Source: Chrysoporthe austroafricana
Taxonomy: Eukaryota > Ascomycota > Sordariomycetes > Diaporthales > Cryphonectriaceae
Direction of reading: 5' to 3'
NCBI GenBank assembly: GCA_001051155.2
Contig: JYIP02000005.1
Span: 248,001-312,000, forward strand
DNA: 64,000 bases
In this document: piece by piece, positions 33,247 through 44,975 of the stretch
How positions within the stretch are numbered: the stretch's first letter is position 1
Layout of the letters: the number at the start of each line of letters is the position of its first letter
Program-made: the position numbers and the translations under genes
The notes under the pieces: generated by a model
Told to the model about the DNA's origin: nothing
What the model saw: only the letters and a program-made list of their open reading frames with translations
The model's database searches: none

Positions 33247-34086
33247 GTTGAGCTAGTCCACTTATGGGCCCCAAAGACAACTTGTTCGTTCACGGAAGGC
33301 TTCGGAACGGCGACATGCAACAACGGCTCAGGGTTTGACTGTCTCAAGACTTGGAGTTGGGTTTCCAGAAGAGGATACCAGGATCTTCCTTCGCTCTTCG
33401 CGAAGACGGTGAAAAGGGGTGTGGGAAATCACAATGGCTGCCGTCAGCAGGCTCCCGGCGAGGACGAGGGCTACAGAGGGGGCTGAGAACTAGACCTGTT
33501 CAGGGCCCGGATCATCACTCCCCCACGTTTACCCTAGGTCTGATCACTCCGGCGCATTCGCAGTTGCGTTGGGAAGCCCAGAGGGGGGGGAATTATGGAG
33601 ACCTGGCTGTTGGGCGTTGGTGCTTCACCGGCCCGGGATGTGAATCTGCGCCAAAACAAATATTGATATTTTGGGTTATGGGCCCTCATCCAGCCAATAT
33701 GATGCCTGTTTATCTGATGCAGCCCTAGCTCCAACGGCAACACGCTACAGAATGCGGAGGTCCGGTTGGGACGGCGAAGGGAACACAGCATATTCGCAGT
33801 CTTCGAAGGTCCGCGATCTCACGATCCTATCATCGTGACCTGATTTTCCTGCAGTGTGCTGGCAGTCGGACCCACCTGCTGTCCCAGAGCAGCCTCTCAG
33901 GCCTTCAAGCAGTCGGAGCGGGGTCTCGCGCAGCTCTAAACCGGGTAATGCACCGAGGAGGGGAACACGGGACCATAAGATGAGACCGAAACCAGCCCCA
34001 ACCAACATCTACTACTAGTATGTAAGGCGGTGCATGGCGCAGACAAGAGGTCAACTCCGGCTGAGCGGCTCGTAATATGTTGGTGC
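33247..34086. other. Intergenic, nothing recognised
   Basis: Promoter side of the sugar transporter and 3' side of the homocysteine methyltransferase. Frames here overlap on both strands and look random. Confidence 0.45.
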
Positions 34087-35187
34087 TTAAGCGCTGCGGA
34101 CGTGGTCGACAAGCTTCTTGATGTCACTATGGCTGGCTTTGCAGCAGCCGCCCACAAGGATTGTGCTCCACCTCTGCCTCCTCGCAGTGCCGAGCACAAT
34201 CTGTCCGAGGTGCTGCTCCCACGGGATCTGGAATATTGTCAGGCCTCGTCTCAAGCCGGGGTGTGCCATGAGTGCAGGGGTAGGTAGGGATAGACGTACG
34301 CGCTTTTGCTCCCGACCAACAGGAAGTTCCCATTCTTGCGTGGTCGTGTTATAAACCTCACCGTTCGTGCCATCTGGGTAGAGCACCAGGGCCGGCCACA
34401 CAGCCACCCGGCCAGCCTCAATGAGCTTCGACACCGCATCCTCGAACCTGGCAATCAGGCCGTCGAGCTTGTGCATCTTTGTGCAGTTGATCCCTATTCC
34501 CCACGGCTGTACTTTCGACTCAGCAGGGAGAAGCATCGCCTCAACCACCTGCTCGATGCTACTTCCATCCGGCAGCCGATCGCCCTCGCCTGGGAACACA
34601 CACGCGATCCAGCATGGCTTCGATGTGAGGTTTGCCACAGCCCTCCGGACTGCACCTATCTCATCCACCCTCGGGAGCGTCTCGCACGCTACGTACGAGA
34701 TCCTGCCTACGATCTCGTCGCCAGAGAACAGAGACAGCCGCTCAGCCCACCAGCCTAAGAGCTTCTGCTCGTCATCGTGGTCTTCGTCGTAGGCCCCGCT
34801 GTACTCCTGCCCCGGGATCATCGTCGAGCCATACGGGCCGAGACTCAATGCCACCTTGGTGCCCGGCTGCCCCGCGGCCTGCTCCGCGATATCGACTGCG
34901 TCCCTTAGGAACGTAGGGATGCTTGCGCGGTCGACGCCGTCGGGCCATTGCTCAGTCCTGGTGGCCGCGAATCCAGGTATGGAGATCTGGTATGTCGCAG
35001 TCTCGATCACGTCGACCGGGACCTGACCGAAGTCTCTCTGGCAGGCAAGCAGGGTGTCTGGGTCGCTAATGAGAGGATGAGATGACCACAGCGGCGTGGT
35101 TGTGCTCGAGAACTTGACGCCATATTTGTCTTCGAGAGACGTGCCCAGACCTCCGTCCATGAATAAGATGGGCGTATCGCTGGCCAT
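34087..35187 (-). CDS. Homocysteine S-methyltransferase
   Basis: A single exon, 366 residues. It begins MASDTPILFMDGGLGTSLED, the standard N-terminus of the family (DGGxGTxLE). Zinc ligands are visible as GINCTKMH and VGGCCKA, the latter equivalent to the conserved GGCC. It transfers a methyl group from S-methylmethionine or S-adenosylmethionine to homocysteine to give methionine, using Zn2+ to activate the thiol. Yeast relatives are Mht1 and Sam4. Internal landmarks include the SLGPYG block and VACETLPRVDEI. The length is normal for the family. There is no targeting signal, so it is cytosolic. The next gene leftwards in the same orientation is a sugar transporter, and the gene upstream is a DUF3445 protein about 0.6 kb away on the same strand. 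Confidence 0.93.
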   Translation of the reverse strand: MASDTPILFMDGGLGTSLEDKYGVKFSSTTTPLWSSHPLISDPDTLLACQRDFGQVPVDVIETATYQISIPGFAATRTEQWPDGVDRASIPTFLRDAVDIAEQAAGQPGTKVALSLGPYGSTMIPGQEYSGAYDEDHDDEQKLLGWWAERLSLFSGDEIVGRISYVACETLPRVDEIGAVRRAVANLTSKPCWIACVFPGEGDRLPDGSSIEQVVEAMLLPAESKVQPWGIGINCTKMHKLDGLIARFEDAVSKLIEAGRVAVWPALVLYPDGTNGEVYNTTTQEWELPVGREQKRVRLSLPTPALMAHPGLRRGLTIFQIPWEQHLGQIVLGTARRQRWSTILVGGCCKASHSDIKKLVDHVRSA

Positions 35188-35782
35188 GATGGCGAATGGC
35201 GGGCACGTCCAAAATTATGTGGTAATAGTATTTTACTCAAAATGGCGCGACAGAAACAATTTTTCTAACTTTGGCGTCACGGGGATAGAGTTCCGGGGTG
35301 CACAGGCTAGTGTCAGCCCCACATCCCCGGCCCGACGCCGGGTGGGCCCCGGAAGAAATTCAACCTCAGCAGCCTCTGCCTCTCCTTTGTCTGTGAGACA
35401 AGGCCCTCATTATTGCGGGAGGAGGGGGTTGGAGGGGAGGGGGGAGGCTGGGGAGGGTTGAGCTGCCTCAGACGAGAGCGTGAGACCATCAGTCATGACC
35501 CCTCGCGTTCGACTGGCGATACGAAGCGGGCTTGAACGTCGGCTCAAGTTGCAAGATACTATACTTACCCAGCCTTCAGCCCGAATAACGCTCAATGGCT
35601 TTGGCTTCTCCGTCTTATTACACTATCCAAGACCCGAAGAAGGCAACATGCAGTCGGCGCAGACCCTCGATTTCACTTTGCTCGGAGAGAATTTCGTGCT
35701 GAAGAATACTGCTGGTAGACCTGACGCTGCTCGCAACTAATTACCAGTGCTAGGGGCATGCTCAGGCTCAACCGCGGCCGGG
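35188..35782. other. Intergenic, promoter of the methyltransferase
   Basis: Includes a G-rich stretch at 35417-35458 (runs of G interrupted by A and T). No gene is recognised. Confidence 0.45.
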
Positions 35783-37141
35783 CTAGGATCTTAGGTACTC
35801 TTTCACCTTCGTTCCCCAGCGGACAGCTCCTTTGTATGTCCACATACCGGGGGCATTACCATGTTTGAGTCCATCGATAGCATCAGACAGCTCGGGTCCC
35901 AAGCCTTCGGCCTTGATCTCTTTTAGCGTATACAGGTGCGTCTTGAATGAGAATAGGATAGCCCTAGTCTTCGGTAGGCGACTCAGCATCTGCAGCTCCA
36001 CTCTCAGGCGAGCCTACATCCGTCAGCTTCCCGTGCTGTTTCACGTTATGGCAGCTGGTCAGGTGTCTAACCTTCTCGATATCGATGTCCTCATCATGAA
36101 CGATGGAATCAAGATCAGCTTCGTGGTTATGGTTGCTCGAACAATTGAATAAGATCGGCGAATCAACAATCGACCACTATCCTAGCCGAATTAGCTTCGC
36201 TGCCGAACTGCGTGATCCGGACAGGGCCCAGCGGGGACTTGGGGAGCACTCGCGTTAACCCGTTTCACGTTCTTACCAACCTCCAGCCGGCCAAAATACC
36301 TTTCCATGCTGGGACCGATCTTGTGATAGCTGGGTACCGGCTCGTGGATCTCGACAAGCAGCTTGTCCAACTTCTGAGAAGGGTCAAAGCCAGAGCAATA
36401 GCAACACACATACGCCACGCTGCGATGACCGTGCTCCGTCTCGTATAGGAGGAACATGTCGTCCTCGACAGTCTCACCCAGGATCTTAAGGGCCTCGACT
36501 GGGTCATCCGGCGGCGACAGCTGATATGATGCATCAGTGACTTTGTTGCGGAAGACCCCGACGTCTTTGTCCACAGCGAACATGGTCGGAAATCGGTGTG
36601 GAAGATAATCCGACATGAGATATGAATATAGCTCATCCACAGCAGTCTTTCCTCGGGGGACAGCCCCGACGACGATAGAAGGGTGCTCAGCTATCAGCTG
36701 CCGTCTTTCTAAAACGCGGTCTCTGTAATTGAGGTCCATGGCAATCAAGTCTGACGGCGCGGAGGTTTGCGTCGCTATGCAATCATAAAAAGTTTTGATC
36801 AATTACACTACTACCCGAGGAGAGATGATATGGCCTACCCATTGTAATGTGGTATTTGGGCTTGAAGGGTCGAATCCTCAGGGGCTTTTTCCCAGCCCAG
36901 TCGAACGAGCTCATGGGCTCGATGGAACTCATGGGACACGCCAGGAGGTCAGGACCTTTCTCGGCGCTGTCCGTTCGCCTATGAGACTGCAAGGTATCAA
37001 AGATATGCTACAGGAAATACGGGGATCAACAAGACTGACAGAGGCTCGTGACCTGCCACCAAAAGCTTTCGAGGCGGCTAGCACTATGGCCGCGATGAGT
37101 AGGCACCATGCGAGAGCGGATGCCATTGTCGGTGGGGACAT
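35783..37141 (-). CDS. DUF3445 / heme-dependent oxidative N-demethylase-like protein
   Basis: ATG at 37141. Exon 1 encodes an N-terminal hydrophobic helix (WCLLIAAIVLAASKAF) that probably anchors the protein in a membrane. Exon 2 carries RIRPFKPKYHITM, spliced to IATQTSAPSDLIAMDLNYRD in the next exon. This is the conserved PxKPKYHITM-LxxLxxxDWLxxDxNYxxR core of DUF3445 (PF11927). Members related to the bacterial heme-dependent oxidative N-demethylase remove a methyl group from amines with heme and O2, but fungal substrates are unknown. The last exon ends RLPKTRAILFSFKTHLYTL and KAEGLGPELSDAIDGLK, typical C-terminal motifs. The join between about 36050 and 36240 could not be resolved cleanly: conserved VNW reads VNA, and several splice options exist. 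The gene may carry an extra small exon or a defect. Confidence 0.72.
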
Positions 37142-37830
37142 GAGAGTTGGGATGAAAAGACAAACAGTGAGCCCGGTCAGCTATAATGAGATTGGACCCG
37201 AACACCTCGAAACCGTGCAGCTACGTGTTCGTGATATATGAGAATGAGAAGAATTATAATCACCACAGCTGGAGGCAGACGGGTTGCTATCTCCGCTTGC
37301 GGTCCCAACCGGCACACACGTCACACAGATCCGCTTCCGAGACCGGTCTCCGCACATCTTGATCAATCCCCATGGACAACGTTGTCAGCAAGCGCCCTCC
37401 ATTGCTTTGCTATAACAGGGCCATGGCGACGTTTGCTCTGCGAGATAGATTCAGCTCTCACAAGAGGTCTCGGGGAACTAGGAGCTCTCAGCCGCGGGAC
37501 CGCGGCTGTCATCACTATCGACGTAGCGCATCTCAAGTGGTCTCCCAGTAATCGGAATTCAGCCTCTCTTCAGACCCTATGGAGTGGTACCCCTTCTGGC
37601 TTAGGAGTCGATCAACGCACGAAATGTTCCATGTCTGAAGGTAGAGCGGTCGCATAGGGCGATACGGAGCACACTTCCATGTCTGTGGTTCGTATATATC
37701 TGTAAACTTCTTTGTTTCTTTTTCTTGGTGACTGTTATTGTCATATCATATTTGCAGCCTCTCTTCACCTCGCGCCGCAACGATGCATAACCTCCATCGG
37801 CTGTGATCCGGCCGGGACTCTCAATCTTCG
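37142..37830. other. Intergenic, nothing recognised
   Basis: A 140-codon plus-strand frame at 37238-37657 has no recognisable feature and probably arises by chance. Confidence 0.4.
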
Positions 37831-38838
37831 TCAGCCTCCCTTCGCCTTGTCATTATCCACCAGGGATGTGATTGAGTCCATCATCGGCGGCTTCCCTAGT
37901 GTCGCCGGATCTGGCTCAGACAGTCCGCATTGCACCTTCACACTGCGCCAGTTTCCGCCGACAGGCCGGTTTTCAGCCATGAACGCCATCGTGTTCGTAT
38001 ATGACCGGCAGTTTGTCTCCGCGTAGACGCTCGCCTGGCAGCCGTCAACTTTGTTTCCCAGGAGCATTGCACACCCCGACGACTGAAGATCTGGGAAGTT
38101 GTAGCACTGCGCCGTGGTGGGGACGCCTGTGGTTCGTGGTTTCGCCATGTTGACCACAGCGATGACATGACCGCGACAGGCCTTTGGTCCCTCCACGCCG
38201 CTATAAAAGGTTGCCTTGATCGGAACGAGTGGCTCCTGCTGGGCCGGAAGCGCGTCCTGAATGGACACCTGCCCACTGTCTTGTTCAACTTTCGCAGCCT
38301 TGCCAGACCCCTGGTCAGGTCTCTCCTCAACCCCGATAGGTATGCCAGACGCTCGACCGTCATCCTGCCCAACCGCGGTAGGCTTGTCGTTGCCGGTGTA
38401 GTTTTTGCCTTGCCCAGAACCTTTCGACCCATCTCCGACTGTCATAGTGCCATTCATGCCTGATATTTCCGCTAGCATGTCCTCATCGCCCTCATTGACC
38501 ACCCTATCATCGGTATCGACATTGGTCGCGTCCTGTCCAGCCTTTCCCCCCTGCATTGCATCCTGACTTCCGTCAGAAACTTCTGCAAGCTTCAGTGACG
38601 CATTCTCCGGTCGCTTGAGTCCGCCAAGTGTTGGTTTGGCCGTAATCCAGCTCGTTATGTATAATATAGCGGCGATGAGGAAAAATGCGAAAAGCACGAC
38701 GAGGACGACGTTACGACTAGCCCATTTCTTGATGCGATCTACTCTAGTGGCCGGAGGTGAGTAGGCCTTCTCCAGTTCAATCTCGAAGTAATCTGGCTCT
38801 GGTAGTTCTGATAGTCGATGATACTTTACCGAATCCAT
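37831..38838 (-). CDS. Single-pass membrane protein with Cys-containing extracellular domain
   Basis: A single exon of 335 residues. I chose MDSVKYHRLSELPEPDYFE at 38838; the frame runs upstream of it but the start looks natural. A cytoplasmic N-terminus of about 45 residues is followed by a membrane helix (VVLVVLFAFFLIAAILYIT). Then comes a long polar, Gly/Asp-rich linker with N-glycosylation sites (NGT, NYT), and from about residue 230 a compact domain with cysteines (ACRGHVIAVV, TTAQCYNFPD, GCAMLLGNK, NCRSYTNT, VKVQCGLSEP). This layout is common in ascomycete surface proteins of unknown function. No enzyme motif is seen. The type II topology (N-in, C-out) is inferred from the lack of a signal peptide. 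Confidence 0.68.
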   Translation of the reverse strand: MDSVKYHRLSELPEPDYFEIELEKAYSPPATRVDRIKKWASRNVVLVVLFAFFLIAAILYITSWITAKPTLGGLKRPENASLKLAEVSDGSQDAMQGGKAGQDATNVDTDDRVVNEGDEDMLAEISGMNGTMTVGDGSKGSGQGKNYTGNDKPTAVGQDDGRASGIPIGVEERPDQGSGKAAKVEQDSGQVSIQDALPAQQEPLVPIKATFYSGVEGPKACRGHVIAVVNMAKPRTTGVPTTAQCYNFPDLQSSGCAMLLGNKVDGCQASVYAETNCRSYTNTMAFMAENRPVGGNWRSVKVQCGLSEPDPATLGKPPMMDSITSLVDNDKAKGG

Positions 38839-39594
38839 GGCAGCGTCGATTGCAAGAATGCTTTCGCTCGGAAGCGATTTGCATGCTGTTCTCAGAACTT
38901 CCCACACATTTGAGACGGATCAAGTCGTCGAGGTGTTGCTTTGGCCTTCTCCTTGGCCGAGTCTGCCAAGTAGCCAAGATGTTTCATGTACCCCTTCGAA
39001 ACGGGCGACGAGGATGTTCCGCACGACATGCGATCCACGCTTGCCGGAAGATCCCGGTTGGCCTTCGCCCAGCAGCCCGCATCATATTGCGTAAGAAAAC
39101 GCCTGCTCTGCGACCACTCGGACGAGAACGGCCAGAATATGAGTTCTCGAGGCTATTGTCTGTTCACCAGTCGTAAAGACAATTACTCATACTTATTGGG
39201 TCCAGCGGTCGTTAGCAAAACTGATCAAGATGAAGGAGAGATAAGAGATAGAGCCGGGTAGAAAACCCGCCTCTGCATCACGAAATGTGGCTTTGGACCT
39301 GGGTGGATATGGCGACCTACCAAATTGGACGATGACCGCCCGGGATTTTCAGCAGAAAACCTGTAAGGACGAATTTAGTCGGTAGGGCTAGCCTAATACC
39401 AATAATCGACTATGAGCTCTTGGCTGTGTGATTTCGTCTGGAAACTTGTATGCCCAGCCCAATGGCTCGGCACCGTAATAATATCCACGTCACAAAAAGA
39501 ACGACCGCTGCTGCCCTTTTAACATCCGAAAGTGAGATAGGCTGCCACATCTCACAACATCTCGGAAGACGGTGATGCTCAAGGTTTGCCTTCT
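38839..39594. other. Intergenic, nothing recognised
   Basis: Frames present are short and overlap on both strands. Promoter region of the membrane protein and 3' flank of the sugar permease. Confidence 0.45.
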
Positions 39595-41701
39595 TCAAGC
39601 TACAGCTGTAGCAGCCTCGGTGACAACCTTCCCCTCAGCCCAGACCACTTCCTCGGCATGAACGACATCGACGTCTTCCTCTTTCTTTTCAGCGGCTCGG
39701 CCTGCTCGGCCTGCACACACATACTTGCGAAATTTCCTGGCAGGTACGCGGGCCTCGAACTTTACGACGGCAGTCAGTCTCTGCTTTCGAGGTTGGATCC
39801 GCATTTAGAAGTGAGGCTGAGGACTTACCATCTCGTCGATCTCCTCAAGGGTGCGGTTCTTGACCTCGGGTAGGAAGAAGTATACCCAAATTCTACATGC
39901 CGTTAGTCAAGGGGCGTATTACTTGTCACGTACTTTTTCCACTGGAGGACTTACGCGCCGAGCCAACACGGTCCCACCCAAATATATCCGTACTTCGGGC
40001 CCCAGTTGAGCGATTGGGGATTGATGAAATATGGGGCTGTGAAGGTCGCCAGCCAGGCAGCAAAAAAGGCAATGGATGTAGCCAGGCCAAACGTGTACGA
40101 TCGTAGTCGCTGCGATGGCAGTTCGCCACCTGAGATCCACGCATAGGTAGCCACCATTCCCTAGTCGCAGTGATTTTAGCGGGACTCGCAATTTCGAGGC
40201 ATCGCGCAAGGCATCAGCAAGGAGGGTGACCTACGTTATAACCAATGATGTAGACGACCGACAGGCCCACTATTGCACGTCCTGTTGAGACTGTGCCAGG
40301 TTGGATAGTGTACACGATCGCGGAAAGGAGCTGTGTAAGTCCGCAGATGAACATGCCGATGATGAGGAATACACGACGACGTCCAATATGGGTAATGACG
40401 GCGCTGTTGACCAAAATTGCAAAGACGCCAACAGCAGTGAGTATACACGAGTTCTCGAAGCTGCTGCCAATATCCGCCATTTCAAAGAAATACGTGCCGT
40501 AGGCTGTATTGTGTCAGCAGACCACTTAGCAAAGCCAAGCCACAAATCGGTGCGATGATGGAGAGGCCTACCGATCATGTACATCGCACCAGAAGCCCCT
40601 TGCAGAGTGATGGCTAGAACAGCAAGGATCGTCCGCCTTCGATCGACGGGGTTGTTGACCATGTCTTTAACAGAAACGTTCTCCTTCGTCTGCGTATCGC
40701 TATCGAGTGCTTCTTGAATGTCTTTGAGCTCTTCTTCGGCCTCTACATGGCCATATGGTCTGTGCCAGAGGAGTGATTTCAGGGCCTTCTCCCTATGGCC
40801 ATGCTCCAGTAACCACCTCGGCGACTCGGGTATGAATAGCAAGCCGATCGACATAAATGTCGGGATGATGAATACGAGTCCCAGAGGGATGAGATAAGAT
40901 TCGCGTGTTGTGATCTTCGAGGTGAAGTTGTCGACGACTGTGCCTACCAAAGTCCCCACAGACGTCCAGACTTGGAATGAAGAGATCATCAAGCCTCTGT
41001 AGCGGGCAGGTACAGACTCCTACACAGGCTCATTAGTGTCCATTTGCGTGATGGAACTGATTCCGCTTAGCTAGTCGTGGACGTGCCTGGATATAGAGTT
41101 GTGAGAAAGTCATGAACATTCCGTTCGCCAAGCCAATGACTAGACGGCCAACATATATAGCCCCGATATTCGTAGTTGTCATCATGATGACATTTGCAAT
41201 AGCACAGAGGACGGCCGCAATCCAAATGCAACCTCTCCGACCCAGGCATGTGGCAATGGGACCTGCCAAGGAAGAACTCAGGAACGCCCCCAGAGTCATC
41301 AACGAGGAGATGAGCTGCTGTCTCTCGGTAGAGATGTTCCAGCCGGTGGAAACTGCTGGGTCCGAATATCCGAATATCTTTTGCATGTCAGGACCACAAG
41401 TGATGATACAGTAATCGTGAGCCTTACCTTGAGGAAGCCGACCATGGCTTGGAGGCCAGCTATCAGACCAAAATCCAGCCCTTCAGAGATCTATGTCAGC
41501 TTGTCTCTCCTCCGTACTTGCAGAGTGTAGTTATTGATCACTGCGCATACCATACTGGAACGGACACATTGATACCAGTGTGCACGCCAACAGGCATTTC
41601 CAGTGATCTTTCATAGCATACGTCTTGCTAGTAGACTCATCGCCAGAGGAGCTCTGTGACGAGCCCTTCTCGGTCACATCGCTCGCCTTCCCAGACGCCA
41701 T
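39595..41701 (-). CDS. MFS sugar permease (maltose/alpha-glucoside type)
   Basis: ATG at 41701 and stop at 39595, with several short introns followed in frame. The N-terminal tail is hydrophilic (MASGKASDVTEKGSSQSSSG), then CPFQYGLDFG leads into helix 1. Other landmarks are CLGRRGCIW after helix 2, VIGLANGMF in helix 4, SVPARYRGLM, IPESPRWLLEHGHREKA after helix 6, GRRRVFLIIG after helix 8, and LPEVKNRTLEEIDEMFEARVPARKF after helix 12. The order and the FEARxPARKFRxYxC tail are typical of fungal alpha-glucoside/MAL-type permeases. It should be a plasma-membrane proton-coupled sugar importer with 12 helices. The tail ends in an acidic, Ala-rich stretch. The gene looks intact. Confidence 0.88.
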
Positions 41702-42883
41702 GATGGATAATGATGAACGAAGTCGCAGATTTCTCGAGCCTTTCGACCCTCTTAGCGATTGATGAAGATTCAGGAGTGGGCAAAGTCAGCAAAAGAACCA
41801 TGGACACGCTCGAATTTTGAAAGAACGGGTCTGCAAGCACAGGGTTTTACAATGCGAGCCTCCAACCTTCTTGGGGGCCCGAACGTCCGAACCACCGCAT
41901 CAACTCTTCCAATCATCATCCACGCACCACCAGTCCCTGCTAGAGCTGCCAGCCCTTGAACAAAGCGGGTTACACTCAACATTAGCCGTTTATGCAGATA
42001 CAGCACGTCCTCGCGGGCAAGTACCGCGGTGCGACGGGCCTGGCACTCCTGGGTCTCCCACCTGACCGGCCGGCGCGTGCGTTGCATTGCAGCTGGCACA
42101 AATGGCTGTGCGGCCTGCCCTGCCAAATAGGAGAAGTGCCGATGTCGAGGTTTGTATGGGAGCCCACAATTGCCATCCGGGGTAGTTCCAATCCTTTCCT
42201 CATGGCGTATAGTGCGATATCAAAAACCTGGGGAAAGACAAGGGTTTAACCTTACATGGCGACCTCTCCCCCGCCGCCTGGCTTCCGTGGCTGTCGTCCG
42301 GCCCTCGCCAGCTTGATCTCGTGCTGCTTCAGCTTACGCACGGCTCCTTGGAAAAATACTAGCGGTACTTTTCAGGGCCGTCTATACGAGACAGAACGGT
42401 GTCACGCGCTGTAATTTTGGCAGCCGACGTGGGCACGATGTTTTTCCCTCCCCGGCCAGTTCATGATTGCGTGAATAAGCGTACTCTAAGTCTCATGCAG
42501 GAAATTGAGACACTGGCCTTCGGCGGAACGAAGCTACGTTGATCGCTAAGCTGCGAGGGATGCAATGAGTTGTTACAGTGGGGCCGGTGGAATTTATATC
42601 CTGCCAGTGGTTTAGGCAGGTCTAAGGACAGTATCCTATGCCAGGATTATAGATACTACGGTATAGTGGAAGGAGAGTTGCGATTCACACTACGACGCTT
42701 GCCGAGGACCTAGGCAAAACTTCAGCTCAGAAATCGCTTCGCTTCCCTGCGCGTTCCTGCGCCATTCTACACTCTTGAAATAACGCAGCAAGTGTCGAAA
42801 TAACTTCGTTATCATTGTTTCTTGGTCAACTCCGAAGAAAGTCTGCTGTTCCCTCTACCGCCTCCCTTTAAAGACATAGCACT
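41702..42883. other. 1.2 kb without a supported gene
   Basis: Frames of 80-120 codons overlap on both strands at 41760-42250 and I recognise none of them. The rest is the promoter region of the FAD monooxygenase. Confidence 0.4.
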
Positions 42884-44375
42884 ATGACAATGACCGACTC
42901 CAGGCCTAAGACTGGTATCAAAGTCGTGGTTGTCGGAGCCGGATTCGGTGGCCTGACTGCAGCCATAGAATGTCACCGCCAAGGTCATGATGTTGAGATC
43001 TATGAGTCATTTCCCGAGCTGAAGACACTTGGCGATATCATTTCTTTCGGTGCCAATGGCGGCCGGATTTTCTATCGTTGGGGCAAATTTCCAGGGGAGA
43101 TCACAGACCGGTTGCGGAAGCTCAGTATCGACCTGAGGGAGTACGGATTCCGCATTCACAAGTGGGACACTGGTGAGGTCATGCTACACCAAAAGACGCC
43201 TGAGATGAATCCTGAGACACCGGTCCTCAATGGTCATAGAGGCGAGCTGCATCGGGTCATCTTTGAGCATGCGAAGGATGAGCTAGGCATTCCGATTCAC
43301 CTCGGCCATAATGTCTCGGAATATTTCGAGGATGATCATCATGCTGGCATTGTTTTGAACAACGGAGAGAGGATTGTTGCCGATGTGGTCGTAGGCTCAG
43401 ATGGTGTACGGTCCAAAGCCAGAGAGCTTGTGCTTGGGTACGAAGACAAGCCGAAGAGCAGTGGATATGCGGTCTGGAGAGCCTGGTAGGTGGCTGACAG
43501 CTTTGAGCCTCTCGCTCTCACATCAGAAATATGATGCCACGTGTATGCTGATGATTGATCTAGGTTTCCAAATATTGATATGATCAAGGACCCTCGCACC
43601 AAGGAATTCTGCGAGAATGGGGATACATTCAATGGGTGGATAGGCCCGGATGTCCACTTCCTCTTCTCAACAATCAAAAATGGCTCTGACTGCTGCTGGG
43701 TCCTCACCCACAAAGATGAGCACGATATTGATGAGTCATGGTCATTTCCTGGCAACATCAAGGATGTCTTTGAAGTTCTTGAAGGATGGGATCCCACGTG
43801 CAAAGCCATCGTTGAGAAGACTCCGTCGCTGGTGGACTGGAAGCTAGTCTACCGTGACCCGTTGCCAACATGGGTCAGTAAGAAGCAGAGAATCTTGCTG
43901 CTGGGAGATTCTGCACATCCGTTCTTGCCGACATCGGCTCAAGGAGCCACCCAAGCGATGGAAGACGGTGTTACTATTGGGGTCTGTCTACGTCGAGCCG
44001 GAAAAGACCACGTACAAGCCGCCCTCAAAACACACGAGGAAATTAGGTATGTGTCTTTAGAAGTTGATTCTAAATTGGTGCCTCATGACTAAATAACATC
44101 AACTTAGATACGAGCGTGTCAAAAATGTTCAGAAAACAGGCGAGACGACCAGGGATATGTGGCACAAGACCGATTGGGAAAAGGTCAAAGAAGATCCATC
44201 CAGCATTGGATTTCCTCGAGAGGACTGGATCCATTTTCACGACGCCGAGACTCACGCGGAAGATGTGTTCGACCAAATATTCCAGAAGCACTTGGGCACG
44301 GCAATTATCACGAACAGCGATGATAAGATCTACGTGGAGCACACTGAGACCGTGCAGCCCATCATAACGACTTGA
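42884..44375 (+). CDS. FAD-dependent monooxygenase (salicylate-hydroxylase-like)
   Basis: Exons are 42884-43485, 43564-44046 and 44108-44375, giving 450 residues. The FAD-binding Rossmann motif GAGFGGLTAA is at residues 18-27, the DG-type motif VVGSDGVRSKAR at about 168-179, and the second FAD site GDSAHPFLPTSAQGATQAMED (GD motif; first 20 residues GDSAHPFLPTSAQGATQAME) near residue 335. These three define class A flavoprotein hydroxylases, which use NAD(P)H and O2 to hydroxylate aromatic rings. Salicylate, 6-hydroxynicotinate and secondary-metabolite intermediates are known fungal substrates; this one is unknown. There is no signal peptide. The divergent arrangement with the sugar permease leaves a 1.2-kb spacer. 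Confidence 0.9.
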
Positions 44376-44975
44376 AGCTAAGTACGACCGTACAAGGGAA
44401 TCGAGGAATGCTCGTGCGTGCAATCAAAGATACCACAGCACACAATAGATCTAGCGCACTTGAGATGACATGAAAGATCAACTTGCGGTTAGACGGAAAG
44501 ATCTGGCGGTTATGTTCTCCTTAGAGTGTCCATTATCTTCAGGCTCAATCAAGACCACCTTCTCTTCCAAGAAATTGTTCAGGCTATGGATTCAACGTTC
44601 ATGTGCCTGTCCACAGGCCCTGTATCCGCCGAAAAGCATGTCTTGAGCCGTTTTCAACCCTTTGCAATTAATACAACTGTATGCAGTTTCCAGCGTTCAT
44701 GCTATTTTCATGGCAGGATCAAGATCTTTCATAAAGACAAAAGTATATAACGCCCCTTAGCGATTGGTCAAAGTCGAGTTCTGATATCTCACAAAGACGG
44801 AGAGTTTGTTGGTGATAGGCTTCACGTGAAACAATTGAGTTTCGTATGACGATATTGATTGCGTCTAGTTATGCTTCAACTTTGGTTGGGTCGGGTATCA
44901 AACTGCAGAGGAAACAAACAACACAGTGCCCAAGGCTTGGCCAGCAAGCACTTGTCATTTCATGTTCTCATGCTC
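44376..44975. other. Intergenic, nothing recognised
   Basis: Convergent 3' ends of the FAD monooxygenase and the membrane protein. Only short frames occur. Confidence 0.45.

Noticed and set aside
31139..41701. The two MFS genes as a tandem duplication
   Set aside because: They differ in signature motifs (NSPR versus ESPR) and in termini, so they belong to different transporter subfamilies.
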